A stretch of DNA of 64,000 bases from JBJHBY01 sp050485745 (GCA_050485745.1 JBJHBY010000001.1:1-64000); one strand, 5' to 3'; numbered from the stretch's first letter, positions 26,468 through 35,883 are shown. Numbers and translations: made by a program. Notes: a model not told the origin generated them from the sequence alone.

Positions 26468-26817
26468 GCGCGACTCTCCCTGGCCGGGTTGCCATCGATC
26501 ACGCTGTCCTCGTCGATGACCACGGTACGCGCGCCCTGCATGTCGAGAAAGCTCGCCAGATCGGCAAAATGGCGGGCGCTGTCCGCCGTCTGATACCAGG
26601 CGGCGGCACGCTCGAACGATGCCCGGTCCGGCCAACAGGTCTCGGCATAGCCATCGAAACCGATGTCATCACCGTCTCCCAGGCGTACCAGGCGTGTGCG
26701 AATGATCTCCGGGTGATCGCGGCGATCCCAGGTATCAGTGTGAGTCTGCCAGCGGCGAAAGACCTCGGCGGGATCCAGCCCGGAACGAAAACGGACGAAC
26801 GTCACGACACGCAACAC
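26464..26817 (-). CDS. EthD-domain/dimeric alpha-beta barrel protein
   Basis: 117 residues beginning at GTG (or the adjacent TTG) 5 nt after a strong AGGAGG. The sequence LRVVTFVRFRSGLDPAEVFRRWQTHTDTW, then PEIIRTRLVRL and GFDGYAETCWPDRASFERAA is typical of small ferredoxin-like EthD proteins, which accompany catabolic oxygenases and cyclases. No catalytic residues can be assigned. It is translationally coupled to the kinase downstream. Confidence 0.7.
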   Translation of the reverse strand: MLRVVTFVRFRSGLDPAEVFRRWQTHTDTWDRRDHPEIIRTRLVRLGDGDDIGFDGYAETCWPDRASFERAAAWYQTADSARHFADLASFLDMQGARTVVIDEDSVIDGNPARESRA

Positions 26818-26854
26818 AAGCACCTCCTGTTTGATTTCAGTACTGGCCTCTCCC

Positions 26855-27784
26855 TCAGGGCCAGCCACCAGCCAGCACATGCCGGCGCCACAGCGGCAGG
26901 CTCCAGGCGTCCTGCTCCTCGCCATAAATGACCTGGCCCGCAATCTCCCAGCGCATCAGATACAACCAGGTCAGCAGGTTCGGATAGGGCATGTAGGCAA
27001 AGCGGTTCAGAGGAACACCGACACCGCGCACGCTGTCGCCGCTGGCGGTCAGCAGTGTCAGCTCGATGCGTTGCAGGCGCCCCTCGACAAACTGCACCTG
27101 CCGCTGCCCCCCGACCACCGCTTCACGCTTTCCTGCACGCTCCACATAACCCTTGAACACACGCTCGCCCTCGGGCTTCGAGTAGGCCAGGAACGCCAGG
27201 TCCGCGCCCTGACCATGGCAATAGCCGAGACGAATATCGTCACTGATCACCCGCGGCCCCCAGGAACGGTCGCGAATGCCATGGCAGTCGAAGCGATGCT
27301 CGCGCCCCTCGAAGCGAACGTGACCGGAGTAATGGCCCGCCTGGTCGAGATGACCCGCGAAGAATTCACTGGTGCCTTCGTTATCAGTGATCTCCGGCGG
27401 CAAGTCACTGGCAAACCGCATCGACACCTCGGTATCACCACGCCGGTAGTCCAGCTCGTAGACCCGGCCCTCCTCCAGGGCGCGCAGGCTCAGGCCGTTA
27501 TCAAGTTGCAAGTCACGCAAATCGAGGGGCCCGGCAATGGGCCTGTTCACGTCGTAGTGGAACATCGGCAGATCCCACGGCAGCCAGTGACGCTCATCCC
27601 AGATCAGGCAACCGCCGCCGTAGATGCCCAGCACCGGGCGAAACCACTGGTACAGATACACCGTAAGACGGGCTTCCGGAACCCAGGCACCGAACCAGAA
27701 CGTCTCCGTCCAGTGCGGGTTGTCCTCCGGCCAGGTGTGGAAGGCGTCGACCGACTCCGCGCAAACCAGATTCGTATGTTTCAT
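26855..27784 (-). CDS. uncharacterised protein, possibly lipocalin-like (DUF7064/7065-type)
   Basis: 309 residues, no signal peptide, Trp- and Tyr-rich (ETFWFGAWVPEARLTVYLYQWFRPVLGIYGGG at about 28-60; HGIRDRSWGPR near the middle). Alternating beta strands and the SWGPR motif recall two-domain lipocalin-like proteins of the CrtC/AttH or DUF7064-7065 type that occur beside APH kinases and lipid-degrading genes. I cannot name a function. It is the first gene of the minus-strand operon with the EthD protein and the kinase. Confidence 0.55.
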   Translation of the reverse strand: MKHTNLVCAESVDAFHTWPEDNPHWTETFWFGAWVPEARLTVYLYQWFRPVLGIYGGGCLIWDERHWLPWDLPMFHYDVNRPIAGPLDLRDLQLDNGLSLRALEEGRVYELDYRRGDTEVSMRFASDLPPEITDNEGTSEFFAGHLDQAGHYSGHVRFEGREHRFDCHGIRDRSWGPRVISDDIRLGYCHGQGADLAFLAYSKPEGERVFKGYVERAGKREAVVGGQRQVQFVEGRLQRIELTLLTASGDSVRGVGVPLNRFAYMPYPNLLTWLYLMRWEIAGQVIYGEEQDAWSLPLWRRHVLAGGWP

Positions 27785-28082
27785 TCGCGGCCCTCCCGGA
27801 GAGATTCAATGACCAGCCTCCAATCTAGGGGGGCTGGCACTCCCTGGAAAATCACCCATTTGCGGGAAGGCCCGGCATTTGTCCGGGAATTGTTAGACTA
27901 CCCCGACAGGCAGACGCCGCATTCCCCCCCCGATTTGATGATTGTTGGCGTCCCGGCGCTTGCCCACACTCGATTCACACAGCGGTTGCGCTGCAGTACA
28001 CACGAACCCGCGTGATGCGCCTCCGCCACTACCCGGCCATACGCGGCTCGGACATAACGACAACAAGCAGGGGGAAGATCTC
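27785..28082. promoter_or_regulatory. divergent promoter region of the catabolic island
   Basis: 298 nt between the divergent start codons of the uncharacterised protein (minus) and the TonB receptor (plus). No gene is seen; it should hold both promoters. I did not find a clear palindrome. Confidence 0.4.
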
Positions 28083-30266
28083 ATGTCACAGTCTCGGTGC
28101 CCGGCATCACTACGTCCTGTATCCAGCTACCTGCGGCGCAGCCGCCCGACACACCGGTTTCTGTGCGCAGCGGCCTGCCTGCTGCCACTGGGCCAGGCGG
28201 CGGCGCAACCCGTTCTGGAGGAGATTCTGGTCACGGCACAAAAGCGTACCCAAAGCCTGCAGGAAACGCCGATCTCCCTCGCGGTATTCGATGAGGCCGG
28301 TATCGAGCGCCTGGGTATCACCAACATTGGCGACATCCAGAACCTGGTACCGAACCTGAGCATCATTCCCTTTGGCGTCAGCCCCACTACGTTGCGCATT
28401 TACATTCGTGGTATCGGCACCGTAGACAGCCAGATTACCCAGGACCCGCCGGTGGGTGTGTACATGGACGGGGTGTACATGGCGCGCAACTCGGGGCTGG
28501 CCATGGATGTTGCCGAAATCGAACGCATCGAAGTTCTGCGCGGCCCCCAGGGCACCCTGTACGGACGCAACACCACCGGTGGTGCGATCAATGTGATCAC
28601 CCGTCGCCCCGGTGATGAATTCGAGTTCGCGCAACTGTTCAGCTTCGGGCGCTTCAGCGAAGTGCGTTCCCGCAGCATGCTCAACCTGCCACTGACCGAC
28701 CAACTGGCGGCACGGCTGGTCTACCAGCGGCACGACCGCGATGGCTGGATTCGCAATACCGGCGAGGGCGAGGACTTTCACGCCTACGACAAGGAGGCCA
28801 TGCGCGGGGACCTGCGCTGGCAACCCGGCGAGGGCATCACCGTCGACTACACCTGGGACCGCTCGGTCTCGGATTTCGGCGGCAGCTACTATCATCTGGT
28901 TGAGCTTAACCCGGATTTCGATGTCTTCTTTCCGGACCTCGCCGGAACCCTTGAAAGACAGCGCGGGCGCGCCAGCAAGGCCGAGCTGGCCCTGCCGTTT
29001 CGCGCGAGTCGCGAGCGCACCTCCGGGCATGCGCTGACCGTGAGCATCGACACCCCCGTCGGCGAGCTGCGCTCGATCACCGCCTACCGGGAGCTGAAGC
29101 AGAACGCCTATCAGGACTACTCCGCCAACCCGGACATTTCATTCTTCGTCAATGACCCGTTCCGGCTCGACCAGGAGCAGTGGTCCCAGGAACTGCAGCT
29201 GGTCGGCTCCACCAACGACGGCCGCTTCGACTATGTAGCCGGGGTGTATTACTTCGAAGAGGAAGGAACGGAAGACGCCCTCGACCGGATCCCCCTGTTC
29301 GGCGTCGATCTCCCACGCAGGATCGACGTGGAAAACCGCGCCGTGGCCGCCTACGGTGAAGTGACCTGGCACCCGGAGATGGCTCCGGACTGGTCCATCA
29401 CCGTGGGCGGGCGCTACACCCGCGACCGGCGCAAGGCCGACAACAACATCGACCCCCGCACCTCGGCCAAGTTCAACAACTTCACCCCGTCACTCACCGT
29501 CAACTACGCCATTGATGACGTCACCAGCGTGTATGCGAAGGTGGTCACGGGCTACAAATCGGGCGGTTTCAATCTGCGCCAGGCCAACTTCGCCGACGGT
29601 TTTGATGAAGAAGAACTGATCTCCTATGAGGTGGGCTGGAAATCAGAGCTGATGCAGCGCCGTATCCGCTTCAACGGCGCGCTGTTCTACGCCGACTACG
29701 ACGACATTCAGCTGGATATCCTGGTACCGGATCAACCCGACCCGACCCTGACCATCACCGAGAACGCGGGCGAAGCGGAAATCTGGGGGCTGGAAACCGA
29801 TATCACCGCCATGCTCACCAGCGACCTGCTGCTGTCGTTCTCCTACGGCTACCTGAACACGGATGTCAAAAGCGTGGTGGGTGATGATGCAAATCTCTAC
29901 GAACTGCCCAATGCACCCAAGCACTCGCTGACGGCAGGTATCGACTGGACCCTGGCCAGAACCCGCGCCGGCGAGCTCAGCCTCGCCGTGGACTACGCCT
30001 GGCGCGATGATTACCAGACCGGTGTGCGGCGCCTGGTCGGCATTGATGTCGACGCCTACAGCGTGACCAATGCACGCCTGACGCTGACCGGATCGGACTG
30101 GTTCGCAGCCGGCGAATACCGCGTGGCGCTGTGGGTGAAGAACGCCTTCGACAAGGAGTACTTCGCGGATACCTTCGGCAGCTTCAACGGCCTGCACGCC
30201 AACCGTGTCGCCACCTACGGCGACCCGCGCACCTACGGCATCGACCTCGAATATCGCTTCCGCTGA
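28083..30266 (+). CDS. TonB-dependent outer-membrane receptor
   Basis: 727 residues from the ATG at 28083 (GGGGGAAG upstream). The signal peptide ends near QAAAQ, and the TonB box-like segment LEEILVTAQKR is followed by the plug domain (NLVPNLSI, YIRGIGTVDSQ, PVGVYMDGVYMARNSG, EVLRGPQGTLYGRNTTGGAINVITRRP). A 22-strand barrel ends with a C-terminal aromatic-rich strand (DLEYRFR). This clade imports hydrophobic or carbohydrate-like substrates as well as siderophores. Next to SDR and kinases it probably imports the substrate of the island. Confidence 0.93.
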   Translation: MSQSRCPASLRPVSSYLRRSRPTHRFLCAAACLLPLGQAAAQPVLEEILVTAQKRTQSLQETPISLAVFDEAGIERLGITNIGDIQNLVPNLSIIPFGVSPTTLRIYIRGIGTVDSQITQDPPVGVYMDGVYMARNSGLAMDVAEIERIEVLRGPQGTLYGRNTTGGAINVITRRPGDEFEFAQLFSFGRFSEVRSRSMLNLPLTDQLAARLVYQRHDRDGWIRNTGEGEDFHAYDKEAMRGDLRWQPGEGITVDYTWDRSVSDFGGSYYHLVELNPDFDVFFPDLAGTLERQRGRASKAELALPFRASRERTSGHALTVSIDTPVGELRSITAYRELKQNAYQDYSANPDISFFVNDPFRLDQEQWSQELQLVGSTNDGRFDYVAGVYYFEEEGTEDALDRIPLFGVDLPRRIDVENRAVAAYGEVTWHPEMAPDWSITVGGRYTRDRRKADNNIDPRTSAKFNNFTPSLTVNYAIDDVTSVYAKVVTGYKSGGFNLRQANFADGFDEEELISYEVGWKSELMQRRIRFNGALFYADYDDIQLDILVPDQPDPTLTITENAGEAEIWGLETDITAMLTSDLLLSFSYGYLNTDVKSVVGDDANLYELPNAPKHSLTAGIDWTLARTRAGELSLAVDYAWRDDYQTGVRRLVGIDVDAYSVTNARLTLTGSDWFAAGEYRVALWVKNAFDKEYFADTFGSFNGLHANRVATYGDPRTYGIDLEYRFR

Positions 30267-30284
30267 ACGCGGCGCAACAGGTCC

Positions 30285-31814
30285 TCAATCCCCCTGCCGG
30301 ATGGATCCGGCCTTTTTATTCAAGGGCTCCGCACCCGCCGCCTCGAAACGCACACGGATGTGTCCGTTTCCACCGTCCCGAAGCTGTACCCGCACCGGAT
30401 GATGGCGCTCCGCCTCACCCGATTGCCAGCACCCGTTCACGCGATACAACTGGTGGGGACAGGCCATGGGCAGGATCAGCGGGGCCAGACCACGGGGATC
30501 GTCCAGCTCGATCCGCAGGGCGGCATCGTCCGGCAGGTTATCCAGGCCCTCCACCGACAGCCGCGGCCAGTGCCCCTCGCGCCGCCGCCACTGCCAGCGC
30601 CAGCGCCAGTCGGCATAGCCACGCAGCACATAGGCACCACCGAGCAGGCCAAGGCCGACCAGGGACCAGAGAATGCCAAAGGCCGAGCTGCCGCGCCAGG
30701 CGGCGAAGGCCGTGACCGCCAGCCCGGCCAGCATGGCGATGTTCTGCACCACGTTGTTGAGCGCCAGCACATGCCCCAGCTCACGCTGCCGTGCGTGGAA
30801 CTGCAGCAGGGCATTGAGCGGCACGATGAACAGGCCGCCCGCGACGCCCAGGGCAAGGAATGTGAGCATGGCCATCCAGACACTGGGCAGCAGGGGCAGC
30901 AGCACCAGCCCGGCAACGATCCCCACCACCCCCGGCAGCAACAGCGCCGCGTTGATGTAGCCCCGGGACCAGCGCCCCGCCAGCAGCGACCCCGCCAGAA
31001 TGCCAACGCCCGACGCCGCCATCATGCCCTGCACCACCGCAACGTTGGTCTCCTGCAGCACATCCTTGGCGTGGGCCGGAAACGCCGCCAACAACACCTG
31101 GCTGACCGTCCAGAACAGGGTCAGACCCAGGATCGGCCGACGCAGGTCGCGGCGCGCCAGCACCGGTACCGCCGGCATGGGGCTGGCCAGGGCGGGTACC
31201 GGCGGCTTCAGCGGCAGCGCCAGGCAGAACAGAAAAGCAAGCACGCTCAGCCCGACCAGGGCCCAGCCCAGGGGGGCCACCCCCAGCAGGATCTGCCTCT
31301 CGGTGCCCGCACCCTGATACAGCCACTCGAACAGGATGGAAAACGCCAGGGTGCCGCCGAGGATGGCGATAATGGTCACCGCCTGCACCGCGCCATTGCC
31401 ATTGGCGAGACGCTCACTGCCCAGCAACTCGCGGATATAACCGTACTTGGCCGGGGAGTAGAACGCGCTTTGCACCGCAAGCAGCAGGGTCATGCCGAAG
31501 GCTGGCCAGAACCAGCCCTGGTAGTAGCAGGCGGTGATGCCCAGGGTCAGCAACACCGCGGCAAGGGCCCCGAACTGCAGCACCCGCGCCTTGGCAAAGC
31601 GGTCAGAGGCGCGGCCAGCGGGCAGAAACAGGGCGATGTAGGGCATCAGGATCAATGCATTCACCAGCGCTGTGAGCATGATCTGGGTGCTGCCGTCGTA
31701 CACCTTGAAAATGGTGTTCTGGATGATGATCTTGTGCCCCAGGTCCACGAAGGCATTCAGGAACAGGGCTATCAGGTAGGGGGTGAAGCCGCGCTGGCGC
31801 AACAGTGAGGTCAT
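30285..31814 (-). CDS. MFS transporter, lysophospholipid transporter LplT-like, with C-terminal extension
   Basis: 509 residues; AGGAG lies 6 nt before the ATG at 31814. Twelve helices are expected, with LplT-family motifs FLNAFVDLGHKIIIQNTIFK and FYSPAKYGYIRELLGSERLANGNG. E. coli LplT has about 400 residues; here about 95 extra residues after the last helix (from WRWQWRRREGHWPRL) form a soluble domain rich in strands. No Aas acyltransferase gene is nearby. Transport of lysophospholipid is inferred from the family only. Confidence 0.85.
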   Translation of the reverse strand: MTSLLRQRGFTPYLIALFLNAFVDLGHKIIIQNTIFKVYDGSTQIMLTALVNALILMPYIALFLPAGRASDRFAKARVLQFGALAAVLLTLGITACYYQGWFWPAFGMTLLLAVQSAFYSPAKYGYIRELLGSERLANGNGAVQAVTIIAILGGTLAFSILFEWLYQGAGTERQILLGVAPLGWALVGLSVLAFLFCLALPLKPPVPALASPMPAVPVLARRDLRRPILGLTLFWTVSQVLLAAFPAHAKDVLQETNVAVVQGMMAASGVGILAGSLLAGRWSRGYINAALLLPGVVGIVAGLVLLPLLPSVWMAMLTFLALGVAGGLFIVPLNALLQFHARQRELGHVLALNNVVQNIAMLAGLAVTAFAAWRGSSAFGILWSLVGLGLLGGAYVLRGYADWRWRWQWRRREGHWPRLSVEGLDNLPDDAALRIELDDPRGLAPLILPMACPHQLYRVNGCWQSGEAERHHPVRVQLRDGGNGHIRVRFEAAGAEPLNKKAGSIRQGD

Positions 31815-32038
31815 GGATACTCCTTTGGGCGCCCATGATCCGACAGGCGGGCCGGTGCCGCAAGCCAAGCCAGCGCTCCGGGCGCTGGAGAGCCCCGCAG
31901 CGGATTACCGTCCGATGACAGACACCCCCCGGCCATGCCCACGCGCCCGGGTTCTGCTAAGGTGTGGCTCATCCGCAACACGGCCGGGGCAGAACACCGG
32001 CAGAACACCACCGACAGAACAATAACAGGAGCGCGCCC

Positions 32039-32908
32039 TTGCACCCGCTCGTGCAGTTCATGGTCCCCGCGTCAATGTTCACCCTGATGACCATCATCGG
32101 CATGGAGCTGACGCGCACGGATTTTCGCCGTGTGCTGCAGTTCCCGCGGATGATCCTGCTGTGCTGCCTGGCGCAACTGCTGGGCCTGCCCCTGCTGGCA
32201 TTGCTGCTGATCGGTGTGTTCCAGCCCGGCGCCGCCGCGGCCATCGGCCTGCTGGTGTTCTCCGCCTGCCCCGGCGGTGGGCTGTCCAATGCCCTGACCC
32301 TGTACGCCCGCGGCAATGTCGCCTTTTCAGTCACCCTGACCGCGGTCACCTGCCTGGCCAGCCTTGCAGCGCTACCGGTGGTGATCACCCTGGCCCTGTG
32401 GTGGACCGCCGCGGAGACCGGCGGCAGCGGCATCCCGGTGTTGCAGATCCTCGCCCAGCTGCTGTTCCTGGTGCTGCTGCCGGTGCTGTTGGGCATGCAC
32501 ATCCGCGCGCGCTTTTCCGTCTGGGTGCTGCAGCACTACCGCGCCCTGCAGCGCCTCAACCTGGTGCTGCTGGTGGTGGTGCTCGGGGTCAGCTTCGGGG
32601 TGGAGGACAAGGGCATCATCGCCGTTGCGGATATTCTCGCGGCCATCCCCATCGCTGCGGCCTTTGTCGCCGGCAGTGTACTGATCGCGCTGGCCACGGC
32701 GCGCGCCGGCCAGCTTGGCCGCCCCGAGGGCATCGCCCTGCTGATCGAGTTCATGCTGCGCAACAGTGGCATCATGGCGCTGATCCTGATCGCCATCATG
32801 CAGCGGCCCGACCTGATTGCCGTGCCCACGGTGTGTTTTCTGCTGCAGATCACCCTGACCCCGCTGCTGGTGGTGATTCTGCGCCGCCGCCCGCTGCCGG
32901 CATCCTGA
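32039..32908 (+). CDS. bile acid:sodium symporter (BASS) family transporter
   Basis: 289 residues, about nine or ten helices. Family features are MELTRTDFRRVLQFPR after the first helix, the crossover motif FSACPGGGLSNALTLYARGNVAFSVTLTAV, and LLIEFMLRNSGIMALIL. The TTG at 32039 has AGGAG 9 nt upstream; the first ATG (TM1, MVPASMF) is 9 codons later. The end overlaps the convergent gene on the other strand by 59 nt. Substrate unknown. Confidence 0.85.
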   Translation: MHPLVQFMVPASMFTLMTIIGMELTRTDFRRVLQFPRMILLCCLAQLLGLPLLALLLIGVFQPGAAAAIGLLVFSACPGGGLSNALTLYARGNVAFSVTLTAVTCLASLAALPVVITLALWWTAAETGGSGIPVLQILAQLLFLVLLPVLLGMHIRARFSVWVLQHYRALQRLNLVLLVVVLGVSFGVEDKGIIAVADILAAIPIAAAFVAGSVLIALATARAGQLGRPEGIALLIEFMLRNSGIMALILIAIMQRPDLIAVPTVCFLLQITLTPLLVVILRRRPLPAS

Positions 32909-33377
32909 CCGGCGGCCGCTCATAGCGACGGCGCAGCCAGTTGATCGCCTTGAGCACGCCGCCGCGGCGCAACAGCCAGCGCTCCAGCGGATACTTGCCC
33001 GGCACATCGGACACCGTCACCGCGATCAGGATGGTCAACAACCCCTGCCCCGGCAGAATCATCATGGCCAGGCCGGCGAGCAGCAGGATCAAGGCAACGA
33101 GATTGCGCCCGCCCCAGTACAGGGCCCGCGGCACGGTCCAGTGACGGGGGCGATGGCTGTCGACGAAGTAATCCGCCGGCATCTTCACCACCAGAATGGG
33201 GATCAGCACAGTGGAGGCCAGGGCCATGACCACGCTGAGCAGGGTCAGCCAGGGCAGAAACGGATCAATGGCCTCCAGCAGCGGGCGCAAGGCGTCGAAC
33301 GCGGGCTCCGCCCAGCCCGGCTTGTGGCCGGAGTCCTCGACGGCCTCCAGCAGTTCGATGGCGAGCGGTTCGGACAT
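32850..33377 (-). CDS. PGPGW-type small membrane protein
   Basis: 175 residues with helices at about 45-65 and 90-125. The motif AMMILPGQGLLTILIAVTVSDVPGKYPLERWLLRR corresponds to the PGPGW putative transmembrane family with PGQG in place of PGPG. A Pro/Ala/Gly-rich C-tail is encoded over the end of the BASS gene. No biochemical role is known for the family. Confidence 0.75.
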   Translation of the reverse strand: MSEPLAIELLEAVEDSGHKPGWAEPAFDALRPLLEAIDPFLPWLTLLSVVMALASTVLIPILVVKMPADYFVDSHRPRHWTVPRALYWGGRNLVALILLLAGLAMMILPGQGLLTILIAVTVSDVPGKYPLERWLLRRGGVLKAINWLRRRYERPPVRMPAAGGGAESPPAAGSG

Positions 33378-33546
33378 GGTCCATCAGCCCCGGGTGCAGC
33401 GTAGAGTGCCGTCATCATCGCATATCCGGCCCTGGACTGTTCGCGGCGCGCCCGGGCACCACCCAGTCAGGTGATCCCGGAACGCCACCTTTGCGGCATA
33501 CTGGTGGCATAACAGTACGCAAACCACGCAACGAGGAGAAGGCACC

Positions 33547-34416
33547 GTGAAATTCGTGATTTCCATGGCCTACAACAAGATCCCCGATATTCTCGAGATC
33601 GCCCGGGCCGCCGACGAGGCCGGCTGGGACGCCATTACCTTCTCCGACCACGTGGTCCACCCGGAATCCATCGACACACCCTACCCCTATACCGAGACCG
33701 GGGAGCGGCGCTGGGGCGCCTTTACCGACTGGCCCGACCCCTGGGTGGTGATCGGCGCCTGCGCCGCGGTGACGAAGCGGCTGCGCTTCACCACCAGTGT
33801 GTTTGTACTGCCCATGCGCAACCCCTTCCTCGCCGCCAAGGCGGTCAGCACCGCGGCGGTGGTCTCCGACAACCGGGTGACCCTGACCATCGGCGTGGGC
33901 TGGTGCAAAGAGGAATACGAGCTGATGCAGCAGGACTTCCACACCCGGGGCAAGCGCTGCGACGAGATGATCGAAGTCCTGAAAAAACTCTGGACCGGGG
34001 AGATGGTCGAGCACCAGGGCCCGTTCTACAGCTTCGACCGCCTGGAAATGAACCCGGCGCCGAGCGCGCCCATCCCGATCTGGGTCGGCGGCATCTCGAA
34101 GGCTGCCCACCGCCGCGCCGCGCGCCTCGGCGACGGCTGGCTCAGCGACCTGCAACCCGGCCAGGAGATTCTCGGCACAGTCGCGCAGATCCGCGAATAT
34201 CGCCGCGAATTCGGCCGTGAACAGCAGCCCTTCGACGTAATGGCCTCGCCCTCGGATGTGTATGACATCGATGGCTACCGGCAGCTGGAGGCCGGCGGTG
34301 TCACCCACCTGCTGACCATGCCCTGGGCGTTCTATCACGGCACCGAGGCCACCCTCGAGCAGAAAATCGACGGCGTGCGCCGCTTCGCCCGGGATGTGAT
34401 CCACAAGATGCGCTGA
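33547..34416 (+). CDS. LLM-class flavin/F420-dependent oxidoreductase
   Basis: Luciferase-like (TIM-barrel) oxidoreductase of 289 residues. Signatures are DAITFSDHVVHPESIDTPYPYTE, RLRFTTSVFVLPMRNPFLAAKAVST, TIGVGWCKEEYELM, IWVGGISKAAHRRAARLGDGWLS. It corresponds to the TIGR03619-like group usually called F420-dependent, but in gammaproteobacteria the cofactor may be FMN. AGGAG precedes the ATG. Monocistronic, substrate unknown. Confidence 0.88.
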   Translation: MKFVISMAYNKIPDILEIARAADEAGWDAITFSDHVVHPESIDTPYPYTETGERRWGAFTDWPDPWVVIGACAAVTKRLRFTTSVFVLPMRNPFLAAKAVSTAAVVSDNRVTLTIGVGWCKEEYELMQQDFHTRGKRCDEMIEVLKKLWTGEMVEHQGPFYSFDRLEMNPAPSAPIPIWVGGISKAAHRRAARLGDGWLSDLQPGQEILGTVAQIREYRREFGREQQPFDVMASPSDVYDIDGYRQLEAGGVTHLLTMPWAFYHGTEATLEQKIDGVRRFARDVIHKMR

Positions 34417-34438
34417 CGCCCCGGGAGGGCTGTCGCTC

Positions 34439-34840
34439 TCAATCCAGCGCGGCGACCGCGGCGATTTCCACCAGCATCTCCGGATAGGCCAGCTGGGACA
34501 CGCCGATCAGACTGGAGGCATGGGGCGGAAAGGGCTGGCCGTCCAGCGCCTCGTTCATGGCACTGACGAAGACCTCGGTCACCTCGGCCGTGAGCCCCAC
34601 CACGTACATGCTGCTGCTCACCACCTGCGCCGGCGTGGCGCCGACAGCCGCCAGGGCCAGACGCAGGTTGTGGAAAGCCTGCAAGGTCTGGGCGCGGTAG
34701 TCGCCGGCGCCGACCAGGCGAAAGTGCTCGTCATAGGGCCCCTGCCCGGCGACGAAGGCCAGGCGCCCGGAGGCGGTGACCACGTGGCTCATACCCTGGG
34801 CCTGGAACAGCCCCGGGGGCTGGATGTGCTCGATCGGCAT
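34439..34840 (-). CDS. RidA family protein
   Basis: 133 residues from MPIEHIQPPGLFQAQ, with a perfect AGGAGG 6 nt upstream of the ATG at 34840. Family features are GMSHVVTASGRLAFVAGQG, QTLQAFHNLRLALAAVGATPAQVVSSSMYVV and PPHASSLIGVSQLAYPEMLVEIAAVAAL. The Arg of the imine-deaminase site (usually R105 in IGVxxL-R contexts) is not evident, so enamine/imine deaminase activity is uncertain. A structured element lies directly upstream. Confidence 0.88.
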   Translation of the reverse strand: MPIEHIQPPGLFQAQGMSHVVTASGRLAFVAGQGPYDEHFRLVGAGDYRAQTLQAFHNLRLALAAVGATPAQVVSSSMYVVGLTAEVTEVFVSAMNEALDGQPFPPHASSLIGVSQLAYPEMLVEIAAVAALD

Positions 34841-34862
34841 GTTGTGCCTCCTGCTCGCTGCT

Positions 34863-35013
34863 ATTAACCTGGCATGCAAACAGGTATCCCCCCTGTTTGC
34901 ATGCGCGCCCTGGAAATACTGGCGGGGTTGCGCGGAACCCCTGGTATTTCCAGGGCTTGCATTGGCCTTCGGCCAATGGCCGGCACATCCCTGTGCCGCA
35001 TTTACCCGGCAAT
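34863..35013. repeat. four-hairpin structured element, copy B
   Basis: Bounded by ATTAACCTGGCA (34863) and ATTTACCCGGCAAT (ends 35013). Stems are at 34872-34904 (13 bp, perfect), 34908-34955 (12 bp plus 6 bp), 34961-34977 (7 bp, loop TTC) and 34982-34997 (6 bp). It has the same order, spacing and total length as copy A at 12309-12460. The right end holds the stop codon of the MOSC gene. On the minus strand it would be transcribed between MOSC and RidA. Confidence 0.8.
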
Positions 35014-35883
35014 ACGTTCAACAGCATCCCCGACGCGAATGCGCCCGGCCTGCAGCACCTGCACATTCACCCCCAGGTTGCGCCCGGCAAGGCGTGCGAT
35101 GAGACGGCCCAGGCCAGGGTCGGCGGGCAAGCCAAAGCCGGGCTGGGCCCGCGCCGGCATGCTGCAGCGCAGGGTGGGTGATTGAATGCGGATGCGCACC
35201 TCACCGATCGCCAGGGTGACGCCCAACCAGTCCTGCTCGGTCAGCGCGGCGGCGGGACGCGCGGGTTCGATCAGCAGATTGGGGCGGAAGCGGCGCGGGT
35301 CCGCATCCACGGCGCCATGCTCCCGCAGCAAGCGCAGCGAATCCGTGGTCAGCAAGTGCACGGGATAGGCATCGTAAAGAAAACCCGGTGGTGTGGCATG
35401 GCTGGCCAGCTGGGCCAGGACATCACCATCGCCCGGGTCGAAATCCGGCAGTGCCTCCCCCTCCTCCAGACCCAGCTCCCGGGCGATTTCCGCCTCGCTG
35501 CGCGCCCCCGGCAAGGCATAGAAGCTGCGCTCCGCCAGCGGTGCGCGCGGGCGCAGTTGAGCGCTGTGGCCCAGCCGCGCCTGCAACCAGGCGTCGCAGT
35601 CGGCGGCGCTGTCGCAGGACTCACCGGCGGCGTCGAACAGGCGCACCGGCGCTACCGCAGTGCCGCGATCCTCCGCGCCCGGCTCGCCCTGGTACGCGGC
35701 ATGCAGGGCCAGTAACTGCGGCCACTGCTTGGCACTGCGGATCACCGGCGCCTGCGGGTCATACACCGCCCAGTGCCGATCACCCGCCAGGCCATGGCGG
35801 GCAACCTCCACCTGCTGCAGGGATTCGCCACCCAGGCTTTTCACGGGATAGCGCCACAGTTGCGCCACGGTACCCAATGTCAT
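35002..35883 (-). CDS. MOSC-domain protein (molybdenum cofactor sulfurase C-terminal type)
   Basis: 293 residues from MTLGTVAQLWRYPVKSLGGE, the typical MOSC N-terminal beta-barrel start. Other features are GDRHWAVYD, DADPRRFRPNLLIE and LRCSMPARAQPGFGLPAD near the sulfur-carrying Cys. It resembles YcbX-like proteins, which act with Moco enzymes in detoxifying N-hydroxylated compounds, but lacks the ferredoxin domain. The stop is inside the structured element. Confidence 0.9.
   Translation of the reverse strand: MTLGTVAQLWRYPVKSLGGESLQQVEVARHGLAGDRHWAVYDPQAPVIRSAKQWPQLLALHAAYQGEPGAEDRGTAVAPVRLFDAAGESCDSAADCDAWLQARLGHSAQLRPRAPLAERSFYALPGARSEAEIARELGLEEGEALPDFDPGDGDVLAQLASHATPPGFLYDAYPVHLLTTDSLRLLREHGAVDADPRRFRPNLLIEPARPAAALTEQDWLGVTLAIGEVRIRIQSPTLRCSMPARAQPGFGLPADPGLGRLIARLAGRNLGVNVQVLQAGRIRVGDAVERIAG

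Noticed and set aside
30360..31808. Long plus-strand ORF opposite the LplT-like transporter
   Set aside because: Gln/His-rich shadow frame; the minus strand encodes the recognisable transporter.
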